A stretch of DNA of 52,723 nt from Bacillota bacterium (GTDB lineage: Bacteria > Bacillota > Clostridia > Oscillospirales > Acutalibacteraceae): the NCBI GenBank assembly GCA_022706685.1, contig JAKJCA010000013.1:1-52723 (forward strand), read 5' to 3'. Every line of letters begins with the position of its first letter. The stretch's first letter is position 1. The notes under the pieces are model-generated. The model did not search any database. It saw only the letters and a list, made by a program, of their open reading frames with translations, and was not told the origin of the DNA. Shown here piece after piece: positions 17,569-27,635 of the stretch. A program made the position numbers and the translations under genes.

Positions 17569-18333
17569 CGCGGGCTTTTCCGTTTCGTCCTGCATTTCCG
17601 TCAGGAGGCTCCAGAACCGCTTGGGCATCAGGGACATTCTGCAGCGCGGATTGTCCCTTTCTTCGATGGCGACGGTGTCATAGAACAGCTTCCACAGCCG
17701 CCTGGCTTCCCGTTCGTCCGCGTCCGCCGGCGGGGGCTCGAAACCCTGCGCCGCGACCAGGGCGCGGCAGCCCTTTGAATACAGCAGGGCAAGGCCGTGC
17801 GTTTTGTCGTAGATGATAAAATTCTCCCAGCTATAACGCCCGCAGAAATGGTCCGCGATGAGCGGCAGGACGGCGTGCTTCGGCTCGATGACGCAGGTCA
17901 TCACCCCGCCGCGCACCGAGAAGCGCACGAATCCCTTATAATGGTGGGCTTCCCGCAGGCAGGCGCGCGCCGCCTTCGTGACGGCGCAAACGGTATTGTC
18001 GGCGAGCATCGAGAGCGTTTTCGGGCCGTTGGCGATACAAAGGCGGATATAGTCGAGCAGCAGCAGTTCCTTTTCGGCCGCGTTTGAGAGGAAGCAACAT
18101 TCGATGTTGCCAAGCGCTTCCGCGCCGGCGGCCCGGACGATGCCTTTTCTTACCCGCTCCGAGCGCTCGATATCCGTTTCAACGAACACGACGGGAAAAA
18201 GAACGAGCTGCTCCCCGCCCTGCGGGAAAATCACCGAAGGCGTCTCTTTTTTACGCCAGCTTTCGAACACCAGGCTTAAAAAACCCTCGAAACTGCCGTC
18301 GTACACATAGGCTACAGCTGACCGGTCAGGCAT
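17500..18333 (-). CDS. DUF4130 / TIGR03915-type putative DNA repair protein
   Basis: A 277-residue protein of the family that is almost always encoded beside a DNA-repair radical-SAM protein. N-terminal VAYVYDGSFEGFLSLVFESW and the later KTHGLALLYSKG/LWKLFYDTVAIEERDNP and MPKRFW segments match the DUF4130 pattern. Its reaction is unknown; family context suggests work on modified or damaged DNA. It starts inside the end of the radical-SAM gene (22-base overlap, 18312-18333), so translation is probably coupled. The C-terminal 30 residues are Pro/Gln-rich, unlike the rest, and are encoded where the gene runs into the 3-prime end of the convergent GH38 gene (69-base overlap). Transcription should start at the LexA-controlled promoter at 19661-19689. 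Confidence 0.85.
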   Translation of the reverse strand: MPDRSAVAYVYDGSFEGFLSLVFESWRKKETPSVIFPQGGEQLVLFPVVFVETDIERSERVRKGIVRAAGAEALGNIECCFLSNAAEKELLLLDYIRLCIANGPKTLSMLADNTVCAVTKAARACLREAHHYKGFVRFSVRGGVMTCVIEPKHAVLPLIADHFCGRYSWENFIIYDKTHGLALLYSKGCRALVAAQGFEPPPADADEREARRLWKLFYDTVAIEERDNPRCRMSLMPKRFWSLLTEMQDETEKPALPQLGRLPAQPVARVGEQELSP

Positions 18334-19616
18334 TTGACGGTATCCTCTCTGTCGGGCCGGGGTGAAAAAAGGCTCAGCTGTTCGTACCCGCCCGACTCGT
18401 ACGCGGCGAGGCAGCTGTCGGACATCAGGGCGCGCAGGATGCTTTCGTGCTCGAACACCAGCCCCGGCGCCGCCTTCCCCGAGCAGGTGATGAAATACCG
18501 GGCACGCTTGAGCGTGACGCCGAGTTTTTTGAGGCCGTCGAAACTCAGTTTCCCCGCCCGCCGCGCCTGCAGGATGCGCCTGACCCCGGTGACGCCGAAA
18601 CCCGGCACGCGCAGGAGCATTTCCCTGTCGGCGGTGTTGACCTCGACGGGGAAGCGGTCGAGGTGGTTAAGCGCCCAGTTGCACTTCGGGTCGACATATT
18701 CGTTGAAGTTGCAGTGCGTCTCGTCAAGCAGTTCGTCCGCTTCAAAGCCGTAAAAGCGCAGCAGCCAGTCCGCCTGGTAGAGGCGGTGCTCGCGCAGCAG
18801 GGGCGGCTTGGCCGTGACCGCGGGCAGCAGGGGATTGTCGGCGACGGGGATATAGGCGGAATAAAACACGCGCTTGAGCGCGTACTTTTGATACATCGCG
18901 GCGGCGAGCGACAGAATGCGGTAGTCGCTTTCCGGCGTGGCGCCGACGATGAGCTGGGTGCTCTGCCCGGCGGGGGCGAAGCGCTGCGCGCGGCTGCGCA
19001 GCGCCGGGGAACGCGGGTTTTCGGCGATGCGCTCTTTGATCAAACCCATCGGTTTCAGGATGGATTCCCTGCTTTTATCCGGCGCGAGCAGGCGAAGGCT
19101 CTCGTGCGAGGGCAGTTCGATGTTGACGCTCATCCTGTCCGCCAGGCAGCCGAGCCGCTCAATCAGGCGGCTGTCCGCGCCGGGAATCGCCTTGGCGTGG
19201 ACGTAGCCCCCGAAGCCGTAGTCCTCGCGCAGGATACGCAGCGACTCGATCATGCGCTCGCAGGTGTAGTCGGGGTTTTTGACGACGCCCGAGCTGAGAA
19301 AAAGGCCTTCGATAAAATTGCGCTTGTAAAAACCGATGGTTAAATCCGCCAGCTCGCGCGGCGTGAACGTGGCCCGCTCGACGTCGTTGGAGACGCGGTT
19401 GACGCAGTACAGGCAGTCGTAGACGCAGGCGTTGCTCATGAGCACCTTCAGCAGCGAAACGCAGCGGCCGTCGGCGGCGAAGGTGTGACAGATGCCGCAG
19501 GAGACGGTATTGCCGATACGCGCGCCCGTGCCGCTTGACGACGAGCCGCTGCTGGTGCAGGCGACGTCGTATTTCGCCGAGTCCGTAAGGATGCGCAGTT
19601 TTTCATACAGGTCCAT
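18312..19616 (-). CDS. Putative DNA repair radical-SAM protein (TIGR03916 type)
   Basis: A 434-residue protein with a radical-SAM 4Fe-4S motif of C-x3-C-x2-C form at Cys64, Cys68 and Cys71 (NACVYDCLYCVNR). It is preceded by other cysteines in SCGICHTF, which could bind a second cluster. The central barrel follows, and a helix-hairpin-helix DNA-binding motif occurs near the C terminus (REMLLRVPGFGVTGVRRIL). The family is predicted to repair or modify DNA by radical chemistry; the substrate is not known. The ATG at 19616 has GGAGGG five bases upstream. A perfect LexA box lies in the leader, which supports SOS control seen here directly in sequence. It overlaps the DUF4130 gene by 22 bases, forming a two-gene operon. 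Confidence 0.9.
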   Translation of the reverse strand: MDLYEKLRILTDSAKYDVACTSSGSSSSGTGARIGNTVSCGICHTFAADGRCVSLLKVLMSNACVYDCLYCVNRVSNDVERATFTPRELADLTIGFYKRNFIEGLFLSSGVVKNPDYTCERMIESLRILREDYGFGGYVHAKAIPGADSRLIERLGCLADRMSVNIELPSHESLRLLAPDKSRESILKPMGLIKERIAENPRSPALRSRAQRFAPAGQSTQLIVGATPESDYRILSLAAAMYQKYALKRVFYSAYIPVADNPLLPAVTAKPPLLREHRLYQADWLLRFYGFEADELLDETHCNFNEYVDPKCNWALNHLDRFPVEVNTADREMLLRVPGFGVTGVRRILQARRAGKLSFDGLKKLGVTLKRARYFITCSGKAAPGLVFEHESILRALMSDSCLAAYESGGYEQLSLFSPRPDREDTVKCLTGQL

Positions 19617-19641
19617 GCCGCCCTCCGGGCCGAAACGGCTA

Positions 19642-19655
19642 CAAACATTTGTTCG
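19642..19655 (-). promoter_or_regulatory. LexA (SOS) box
   Basis: Read on the minus strand the 14-mer is CGAACAAATGTTTG, a full match to the Gram-positive LexA consensus CGAAC-RNRY-GTTYG. It sits 5 bases downstream of the -10 element, over the expected transcription start of the radical-SAM/DUF4130 operon, where LexA would block initiation. Confidence 0.85.
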
Positions 19656-19660
19656 TCCGT

Positions 19661-19689
19661 ATTGTAAGCCCGCGCGCGGGCTTTGTCAA
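19661..19689 (-). promoter_or_regulatory. Sigma-A promoter for the radical-SAM/DUF4130 operon
   Basis: Minus strand: TTGACA (19684-19689), a 17-base spacer and TACAAT (19661-19666). The spacer itself is almost entirely the 16-base perfect palindrome AGCCCGCGCGCGGGCT (19667-19682), which is unusual. The LexA box follows immediately. Confidence 0.85.
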
Positions 19690-19781
19690 GCCCCGAAACG
19701 CCGTTTCGGGCCGCCTGTCCCGAACATGGGACATATTTTGCGAACAGCGCGGAAAACCGGCCTCCCGCGCGGCAAAACCGG

Positions 19782-19822
19782 AAAAAACGGCGGCTGTTAT
19801 TGGATCCGGACCAATAACGGCC
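19782..19822 (-). terminator. Second intrinsic-terminator-like hairpin after the metallophosphoesterase
   Basis: Twelve-pair stem (19792-19803 with 19811-19822, one G-U) with a seven-base loop. On the minus strand it is followed within four bases by six U (19782-19787). It backs up the hairpin at 19881-19909 and insulates the SOS promoter downstream. A weaker ACGCCG/CGGCGT hairpin followed by a U-run lies between the two. These hairpins and the SOS promoter account for the 19617-19933 gene-free stretch. Confidence 0.7.
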
Positions 19823-19880
19823 GAAAAAAACAACAACGCCGACGGGAAACCCCTGCGGGAGGCCCGGCGTGAAACAAATC

Positions 19881-19909
19881 AAAAACCGGCCTCCTTTTCG
19901 GGCGGCCGG
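19881..19909 (-). terminator. Intrinsic terminator of the metallophosphoesterase gene
   Basis: Nine-pair stem with one mismatch (19886-19894 with 19901-19909), six-base loop and five U on the minus strand (19881-19885). It starts 25 bases past the stop codon of the phosphoesterase gene. Confidence 0.72.
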
Positions 19910-19933
19910 CGACTGCAGATCGGGATCCGCGTT

Positions 19934-20965
19934 TTACGGGGGACAGAGGCCTTCGAAACGGTTCGGGTCCCGGACGGCCTCTTGGCCGAGCAGTTCCATC
20001 AGTTTGACATGGCGCGTGTCGAAACTGCCGTCCTCGTGCAGTTCGATGACGCGGCCGCCGCGCAGGTCGTCGTGCGCCGACATATCGTAGCCGACGCAGG
20101 AATCGTAGGCCAGGGTAATGCCGCAGTAGCGGCCCTGAAAATCGTTGAGGTGCTCGTGCCCGCAGAAGATGCCCTTGACGTCCCCCCGCTGCAAGCAGGC
20201 CATGAAAAGGCCGGAGTTCATTTCGGAACTGAAAACCTCCTCGCGTTGGGAGCCGGCCATGCCGCATTCCTCCGGGTTGCGGGCCACCAGGCAGAACTCG
20301 ATAATCGGAACGTGCATGAACATCACGGCCGGGATTTTCCGCCCGTACCGTTTTTCCAGGCGCGCCGATTCGCCGTAATACCACATCACCTGGTCGAACA
20401 GGGGCGAGGCCTGGATTTTACCGTCGCCGAAGCAGCGCGGCAGGACAATTTTTTCACCGGGAGGGAGTGAAAACGCCTCGATGTAGTCGGTGATTTCGCG
20501 GCCGGAATCCAGCGCCCAGATGTGATAGGCGGCCGTGTCGCCGCCGGAGGACAGCACGGGCAGGCAGTAGTTGCCGACACCGCTGACCCGCGCGGGGCCC
20601 GCGGACGAAAGGCACAGCGGGAAGCGTTCGTAAACGGCCTGCTGGAGCGCGTTGCTCATCCCCGCCTCCCGGTCGTGGTTGCCGAACACATGCGCCCAGG
20701 GGATGCCCCTGGCGTGGACGGGCTCGAGTACCGCCGCCAGGTAATCGTACAGCGTCTGCCCGTCAAACACGTCAAAGCAGCGGCCCGCCGCCTGGTCGCC
20801 GCCCAGCAGCACCAGGTCGGGTTCGGCATATTCCGCGAGCGCGTCGATGCCCCGCACCAGTTTGGGGTTGAAATGCGTGCCGCCGTGGAAATCCGAAATC
20901 ATCAGGATGCGAAACGTGCCGTCGCGCCGGAAACGCAGCGCCCGCGCGTTATTATTGTTTTGCAT
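19934..20965 (-). CDS. Calcineurin-like metallophosphoesterase (cytoplasmic)
   Basis: A 343-residue two-metal phosphoesterase. The five family blocks are in order: ISDFHGG (D-x-H), LLGGDQ (GD), FGNHDRE (GNHD), FMHVPI (H) and FCGHEHLND (GHxH). Such enzymes cleave phosphomono- or diesters; the natural substrate is unknown. There is no signal peptide, so the protein should be cytoplasmic. It is a paralogue of the secreted phosphoesterase at 37982-39157: both have GVGNY followed by a P-[VI]-x-SS stretch and a DSG motif, in the same order. The ATG is preceded by AGGGAG. It has its own terminators downstream and lies alone between the SOS operon and the DUF4143 ATPase. Confidence 0.9.
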   Translation of the reverse strand: MQNNNNARALRFRRDGTFRILMISDFHGGTHFNPKLVRGIDALAEYAEPDLVLLGGDQAAGRCFDVFDGQTLYDYLAAVLEPVHARGIPWAHVFGNHDREAGMSNALQQAVYERFPLCLSSAGPARVSGVGNYCLPVLSSGGDTAAYHIWALDSGREITDYIEAFSLPPGEKIVLPRCFGDGKIQASPLFDQVMWYYGESARLEKRYGRKIPAVMFMHVPIIEFCLVARNPEECGMAGSQREEVFSSEMNSGLFMACLQRGDVKGIFCGHEHLNDFQGRYCGITLAYDSCVGYDMSAHDDLRGGRVIELHEDGSFDTRHVKLMELLGQEAVRDPNRFEGLCPP

Positions 20966-21119
20966 ACTGTAATCTCCCTGTTGCCGTGTACCTCACCGGA
21001 CAGACCGCGTCAACGGTTCTGCCGGGAAATATCATTGATATCTTAATCACACGCGATAGTTTTATCCGTACCTGCCGGCTCTCTTTTTTGTCTGCGTCGG
21101 TCAATTTCTAAATGTCGTG

Positions 21120-22343
21120 TCAAATCATCCAGATCGGTACAATATAATGATTGGCATTGATCATCGTCAACTCCGGCCGCATACATAAAACTGCGCCCGT
21201 TGAGACGGGGACAGAGGCTTTACTCAATACCGAAAACGTGCCGATGAGTTCGCTGCCGGGATTTACCGAACGCTTCACTTCTAATGGATGGAGCGCTCCG
21301 TCTTTCTCCATAACCATGTCGATTTCATTGTTCTGCTTATCGAGGTAGTACCATAACAGACATTCCCTTGCGTTGTTGTGATAGGTTTTAAGCAGTTCTG
21401 AAACCACATAATTTTCCAACAGCGCGCCGTTGAGGGCGCCGTTCGACAAAATTTCCGGCGACGAATAGCGGGTCAGATATGCCACAAGGCCGGTATCAAA
21501 AAAGTACAGCTTCGGTGTCTTGACCGTTCGCTTGAGCAGATTGTTGGAGTAAGGGCGCAGATAATAAATCACGCCGGACTTTTCGAGCACCGACAGCCAG
21601 CGTTTTGCCGTGTCATCGGATACGCCGACATCCTGGGCGATATTGTGGATGTTAAGCATCTGCCCGGTCCGGGCGGCGGCGGCTCGAATAAAATCGCCGA
21701 ACTGCAAGGGGTCCTCCAGCGCTATTTGATCCTGGACATCCCGTTCGATATAGGACTGCAGATAACTGCTGTAAAACACGTCACGGTCTTTGAATTTTCC
21801 GCTGACAAGCCCCGGCATGGAACCGTTCCAGATACGCCGGTAAATACCGTTCATATCGGTCGGCTCGCCGTTGCTTTTCCGGACTTTCAGCGCCTCCCAC
21901 TCAACCGCAAACTCGGCACAGTCGCCCTTGCCGTAGATTTCATGCTGGGAAAAAGCGGACATGCGTAAAATCGCGGTCCTCCCGGCCAAAGATTCCTGTG
22001 CCAGCGCCATTAATTTGAAGGTCTGCGAGCCCGTCAGCCAAAATGAGCCGGGCGCAGCGCCGTTATCCACAGCAATTTTTATGTAAGTAAAGAGTTCCGG
22101 CGCGTACTGCACCTCGTCGATGATCATCGGCGCCGAATGTGCCTGAAAGAACAGCGCGGGGTCGGTTTTCGCCAGTTTGCGTTCCTCAAAATCATCAAGT
22201 GATACATATTCTCGGCCGGGTTGCGACAGCTGCTTTAACATGGTGGTTTTGCCAATTTGGCGGGGACCGTTGAGAAGAAGACAGGAATATTCATTGGAAA
22301 GAGAAAGAAACTTGCTCTCCAAATCCCTCTTGATATAAGCCAT
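21120..22343 (-). CDS. AAA ATPase with DUF4143 (ATP-binding accessory protein)
   Basis: A 407-residue protein of the AAA_14/DUF4143 group. Walker A is NGPRQIGKTTML (residues 25-36), Walker B is PMIIDEVQ, and a sensor-like WLTGSQ follows. The middle section NIHNIAQDVGVSDDTAKRWL reads as a helix-turn-helix, followed by LEKSGVIYYL (winged-helix style). The C-terminal part has ENYVVSELLK...LWYYLDKQNNEIDMV...LEVK, which resembles a restriction-endonuclease-like fold. These proteins are widespread, often mobile, and of unknown role. Base composition is more AT-rich than its neighbours, suggesting transfer. It has its own promoter (22379-22407) covered by an 11-base inverted repeat, so it may regulate itself. 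It ends without an obvious terminator. Confidence 0.9.
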   Translation of the reverse strand: MAYIKRDLESKFLSLSNEYSCLLLNGPRQIGKTTMLKQLSQPGREYVSLDDFEERKLAKTDPALFFQAHSAPMIIDEVQYAPELFTYIKIAVDNGAAPGSFWLTGSQTFKLMALAQESLAGRTAILRMSAFSQHEIYGKGDCAEFAVEWEALKVRKSNGEPTDMNGIYRRIWNGSMPGLVSGKFKDRDVFYSSYLQSYIERDVQDQIALEDPLQFGDFIRAAAARTGQMLNIHNIAQDVGVSDDTAKRWLSVLEKSGVIYYLRPYSNNLLKRTVKTPKLYFFDTGLVAYLTRYSSPEILSNGALNGALLENYVVSELLKTYHNNARECLLWYYLDKQNNEIDMVMEKDGALHPLEVKRSVNPGSELIGTFSVLSKASVPVSTGAVLCMRPELTMINANHYIVPIWMI

Positions 22344-22355
22344 TTCCGAACCCCC

Positions 22356-22388
22356 TGACTAAAATACGATTGCATCTTATTTTAGTCA
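22356..22388 (-). promoter_or_regulatory. Inverted-repeat operator over the DUF4143 promoter
   Basis: A perfect 11-base inverted repeat, TGACTAAAATA/TATTTTAGTCA (22356-22366 and 22378-22388), spacer 11 bases. It includes the -10 element and the expected transcription start, 12 bases upstream of the start codon. The centre-to-centre distance of 22 bases (two helical turns) fits a dimeric or paired repressor. Confidence 0.65.
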
Positions 22389-22407
22389 TTCACTTCACAT
22401 TTGTCAA
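22379..22407 (-). promoter_or_regulatory. Sigma-A promoter for the DUF4143 ATPase
   Basis: Minus strand: TTGACA (22402-22407), a 17-base spacer and TAAAAT (22379-22384), directly upstream of the 22343 start codon and overlapped by the inverted repeat. Confidence 0.8.
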
Positions 22408-22520
22408 GAACGGCTTGCTAATCATTTTGAGATGCACGCCGAAGAACCTCTTTACTCATACGCATAGAATTATAATTTCGTTTGCCCGACGGCGGCGGTT
22501 GCAAACACATATTTGAGGGA

Positions 22521-22577
22521 TAAAAAATAAGGGGCTGTAATCTCTCGCTGATTTTCAGCGTCAAGATACAGCCCCTT
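22521..22577 (-). terminator. Intrinsic terminator of guaB
   Basis: Outer stem AAGGGGCTGTA/TACAGCCCCTT (22529-22539 with 22567-22577) enclosing a GCTGA/TCAGC inner hairpin. It is followed on the minus strand by UAUUUUUUA. It starts 12 bases past the guaB stop codon. Confidence 0.88.
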
Positions 22578-22588
22578 TATGCTGCCGG

Positions 22589-24133
<1,545 letters not shown>

Positions 24134-24186
24134 TCAATAGCACAGGTAAAGCGGCGCCCGCGGCGACAAGGCAACGCCGTGTCAAC

Positions 24187-24288
24187 TTCCTGCGCATCTA
24201 AAGACGCGCAGGAAATATCACTTTGCGGCTTGCCGCAAAATATCGCCATCCGCAAAGGCGAATGATATCACATCGCGCATAGCGCGAT
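24187..24288. repeat. Tandem-hairpin block, left of the CRISPR locus
   Basis: Four consecutive short hairpins separated by ATATCA-type linkers: 24187-24214 (TTCCTGCGC stem), 24222-24239 (TTTGCGGC/GCCGCAAA), 24247-24264 (CATCCGC/GCGAATG, one mismatch) and 24272-24288 (ATCGCGC/GCGCGAT). The second hairpin plus flank (TTTGCGGCTTGCCGCAAAAT) recurs exactly in the block at 35511-35616 on the other side of the CRISPR-Cas locus. The 24289-24405 remainder of this gene-free stretch shows nothing I can name. Confidence 0.7.
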
Positions 24289-24405
24289 ATATCACTAAGC
24301 CCCGGGCCGTTTGTTAAATACCAGAACGCTGACAAGTTGTGAGCGGCCTGGGTCGTCTTAGACACTTTTTCAATGTCCAAGACGCAGACTGCCACCGAAA
24401 CGGCG

Positions 24406-27400
24406 ATAACGATCCACGCTCCCCACGCGGGGAGCGACATCAACATGGGCAACGCCTGCGCTATGCTATCTTGCATTTCAATCCACGCTCCCCACGCGGG
24501 GAGCGACCCCGGGTCGGTTGCGTTATTATTCCGCCGGCGCTATTTCAATCCACGCTCCCCACGCGGGGAGCGACCAATACCGCGTGGTATCACAACTGGT
24601 GCCTGGCCGAATTTCAATCCACGCTCCCCACGCGGGGAGCGACACAGTAGGCCGCTACCGTACGCCAGTTCAAATCAATTTCAATCCACGCTCCCCACGC
24701 GGGGAGCGACTCCACGCACTCATTCTCGATGGGATAGTGCCGCAATTTCAATCCACGCTCCCCACGCGGGGAGCGACACAGTAGGCCGCTACCGTACGCC
24801 AGTTCAAATCAATTTCAATCCACGCTCCCCACGCGGGGAGCGACGCGATGGTGATGTTCTGCGGGTGTTCGGCATGCCTATTTCAATCCACGCTCCCCAC
24901 GCGGGGAGCGACTTATGCCGCTGTTAGGAGCCTGTCCCCTTGACCAATTTCAATCCACGCTCCCCACGCGGGGAGCGACCGCTGCCGCCCCAATTTAATG
25001 TAGGCTGATTGCTATTTCAATCCACGCTCCCCACGCGGGGAGCGACGCCCTATATGATAAGGACATTCACAGCACGATAATATTTCAATCCACGCTCCCC
25101 ACGCGGGGAGCGACAGACAACCCGCGGACCAGCCGCGGAGGAGGAGGAAACATTTCAATCCACGCTCCCCACGCGGGGAGCGACGGCATGGGCGACCGAC
25201 ACGCACCAGCTGTTCATCGATTTCAATCCACGCTCCCCACGCGGGGAGCGACTCCGTGGTCCAAGTATAAGAAAAGCTCGCCGGATTTCAATCCACGCTC
25301 CCCACGCGGGGAGCGACGGGAGGATTTAGGAGCAAATATCGGTACCCCCATAATTTCAATCCACGCTCCCCACGCGGGGAGCGACAGAGACCACAAACAG
25401 ACCGGCGACCAAAGAGGAGATTTCAATCCACGCTCCCCACGCGGGGAGCGACAGGTCAACGGCGAGGTTCATTATACCGGCCAAATAATTTCAATCCACG
25501 CTCCCCACGCGGGGAGCGACTCCGGGGCCGGCGCCGGGTCTCTTTTTTCTTTTTTATTTCAATCCACGCTCCCCACGCGGGGAGCGACAATCGTTGTTGA
25601 TGTTAAAGTATCACGAAGAATCAATTTCAATCCACGCTCCCCACGCGGGGAGCGACTTGATTATACTCTCTGTATAACTGTTCCCCACAATTTCAATCCA
25701 CGCTCCCCACGCGGGGAGCGACCTGCGCCGAAAAGGTTATCGGGGTTTATGAGATAATTTCAATCCACGCTCCCCACGCGGGGAGCGACCACGCGGCGAT
25801 AGATTGGTAGTACAGATGACCGATTTCAATCCACGCTCCCCACGCGGGGAGCGACATAATTGGGATGGTACAATTGCACCTTGAAAATCATTTCAATCCA
25901 CGCTCCCCACGCGGGGAGCGACGGCAGCCCGGCGGCGGGTAAAATTGGACGGAGGGATTTCAATCCACGCTCCCCACGCGGGGAGCGACACTTGTCCATC
26001 ATATCAATTAATGCCTAGCGGCATTTCAATCCACGCTCCCCACGCGGGGAGCGACGGGGAAAATTATGTATAAGTTTTTACGGCTCATCATTTCAATCCA
26101 CGCTCCCCACGCGGGGAGCGACATAGGCATAATAGCCAAACTTTGTTGCGCTATTGATTTCAATCCACGCTCCCCACGCGGGGAGCGACGGGGCCGCCTT
26201 TCGATGGTACAGTTGCACCTTGAATTTCAATCCACGCTCCCCACGCGGGGAGCGACCTTCGCTTGTCATTCCGCGATAGATTTCAGCGCCATTTCAATCC
26301 ACGCTCCCCACGCGGGGAGCGACTCGCCCGATGTCGAGCGTGATTTCAAAGCCGAAAATTTCAATCCACGCTCCCCACGCGGGGAGCGACTGACGCGGAT
26401 TACCTGTTGCAATATCAAACACCAATTTCAATCCACGCTCCCCACGCGGGGAGCGACATACTACCGGTATGTCTAATGCGGAAATCAAGATAATTTCAAT
26501 CCACGCTCCCCACGCGGGGAGCGACTCAGGAGGCAATCGACATCGCCCCTGCTGTCATCATTTCAATCCACGCTCCCCACGCGGGGAGCGACTATCGTAC
26601 ATGCCGTATTTGATGACCTTTTCCCAATTTCAATCCACGCTCCCCACGCGGGGAGCGACTTAATCCATCTTAAAATTAGCGTATAACCGTAATATTTCAA
26701 TCCACGCTCCCCACGCGGGGAGCGACCATACCGCAAGGGACGGTCGCTGCTTAATTCAGGCATTTCAATCCACGCTCCCCACGCGGGGAGCGACCAGGAC
26801 ACGATGGAAAAGTACCATCTTACCCCCGAAATTTCAATCCACGCTCCCCACGCGGGGAGCGACTTAGAAAAGCAATTGCAGGAGCATTTCAGCCACTTAT
26901 TTCAATCCACGCTCCCCACGCGGGGAGCGACCGATAGGCAAGGCAAGAAGGCAAAGCGGAAACCGTATTTCAATCCACGCTCCCCACGCGGGGAGCGACA
27001 TTTTTACGTCTCATCGACGGCAAAATCGTATCAATTTCAATCCACGCTCCCCACGCGGGGAGCGACACGACGCAATCGGTATGGGGCGGAACCGGACGGA
27101 ATTTCAATCCACGCTCCCCACGCGGGGAGCGACTGTGTGAGGATAAGTGGCCGAGCATAGGACTTCCATTTCAATCCACGCTCCCCACGCGGGGAGCGAC
27201 CTGATGCTCACAAAGTTTTGGCGTGTCTATGACATTTCAATCCACGCTCCCCACGCGGGGAGCGACGGATGGTTTGAGCGAGGCGGGCGTCAAGTTCTTT
27301 ATTTCAATCCACGCTCCCCACGCGGGGAGCGACCCGGTTAAGCTGTATCTTTTATCGCTTGCCCGTGATTTCAATCCACGCTCCCCACGCGGGGAGCGAC

Positions 27401-27466
27401 CGAGAAATCAGGAACTTGGGGAAGAATCGGCACATTTCAATCCACGCTCCCCACGCGGGGAGCGAC
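24406..27466 (-). CRISPR. Type I-C CRISPR array, 46 repeats and 45 spacers
   Basis: On the plus strand the 33-base repeat begins ATTTCAATCC and ends GGGGAGCGAC. Read in the transcribed (minus) sense it begins GTCGCTCCCC and ends GTGGATTGAAAT, the classic type I-C repeat with a hairpin and an ATTGAAAT handle. I counted 46 repeats: first start 24406, last 27434-27466. Spacers are 32-37 bases, mostly 34. The repeat farthest from the leader (24406-24438) has three changes within its first six plus-strand bases, the usual decay at the old end; the others appear identical. One spacer occurs twice (24644-24677 and 24778-24811), and two others share a near-identical 21-base core. The array is transcribed away from cas2. 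Confidence 0.98.
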
Positions 27467-27635
27467 TGCAAAATCGCACAAACAAATAATGAAACGGAAA
27501 TGATATTTGCACGAAATTGGCAAAAATAAACAACTGCAACAAAATAATTTGCGAAAACCGCTTTAAAAAACCTCGAAATAGTATTTTGATAGGTGCGAAA
27601 CGTCCCGGAAAATACTGTTTGCTTGCGATTCGCAC
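27467..27635 (-). promoter_or_regulatory. CRISPR leader
   Basis: A 169-base, strongly AT-rich, non-coding stretch between the cas2 stop codon and the newest repeat. By position and composition it is the leader that directs array transcription and spacer integration. No convincing -35/-10 pair was found; T-rich runs and TTGC/GTGCAAAT-like segments are present. Confidence 0.85.

Noticed and set aside
19792..19822. Hairpin with a seven-base loop reading GGTCCGGATCC on the minus strand, resembling a tRNA T-arm
   Set aside because: The stem is 12 pairs long, the invariant T54-T55 and A58 pattern is not met, and no acceptor, D or anticodon arm surrounds it. A U-run follows, so it is a terminator-like hairpin.
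24198..24476. Minus-strand open frame running from the last repeat through the flank
   Set aside because: It begins inside a CRISPR repeat and spacer, has no ribosome site, and its end lies in the hairpin block.
25521..25555. Spacer with a GC hairpin followed by a T-run, resembling an intrinsic terminator
   Set aside because: The T-run lies on the plus strand, while the array is transcribed on the minus strand, so it would not stop the precursor transcript. It may simply be copied from a target element's terminator.
24339..27489. Several open frames with repeating NPRSPRGER, HAPHAGSD or LPAWGAWIE segments
   Set aside because: These are translations of the CRISPR repeat in different frames, not proteins.
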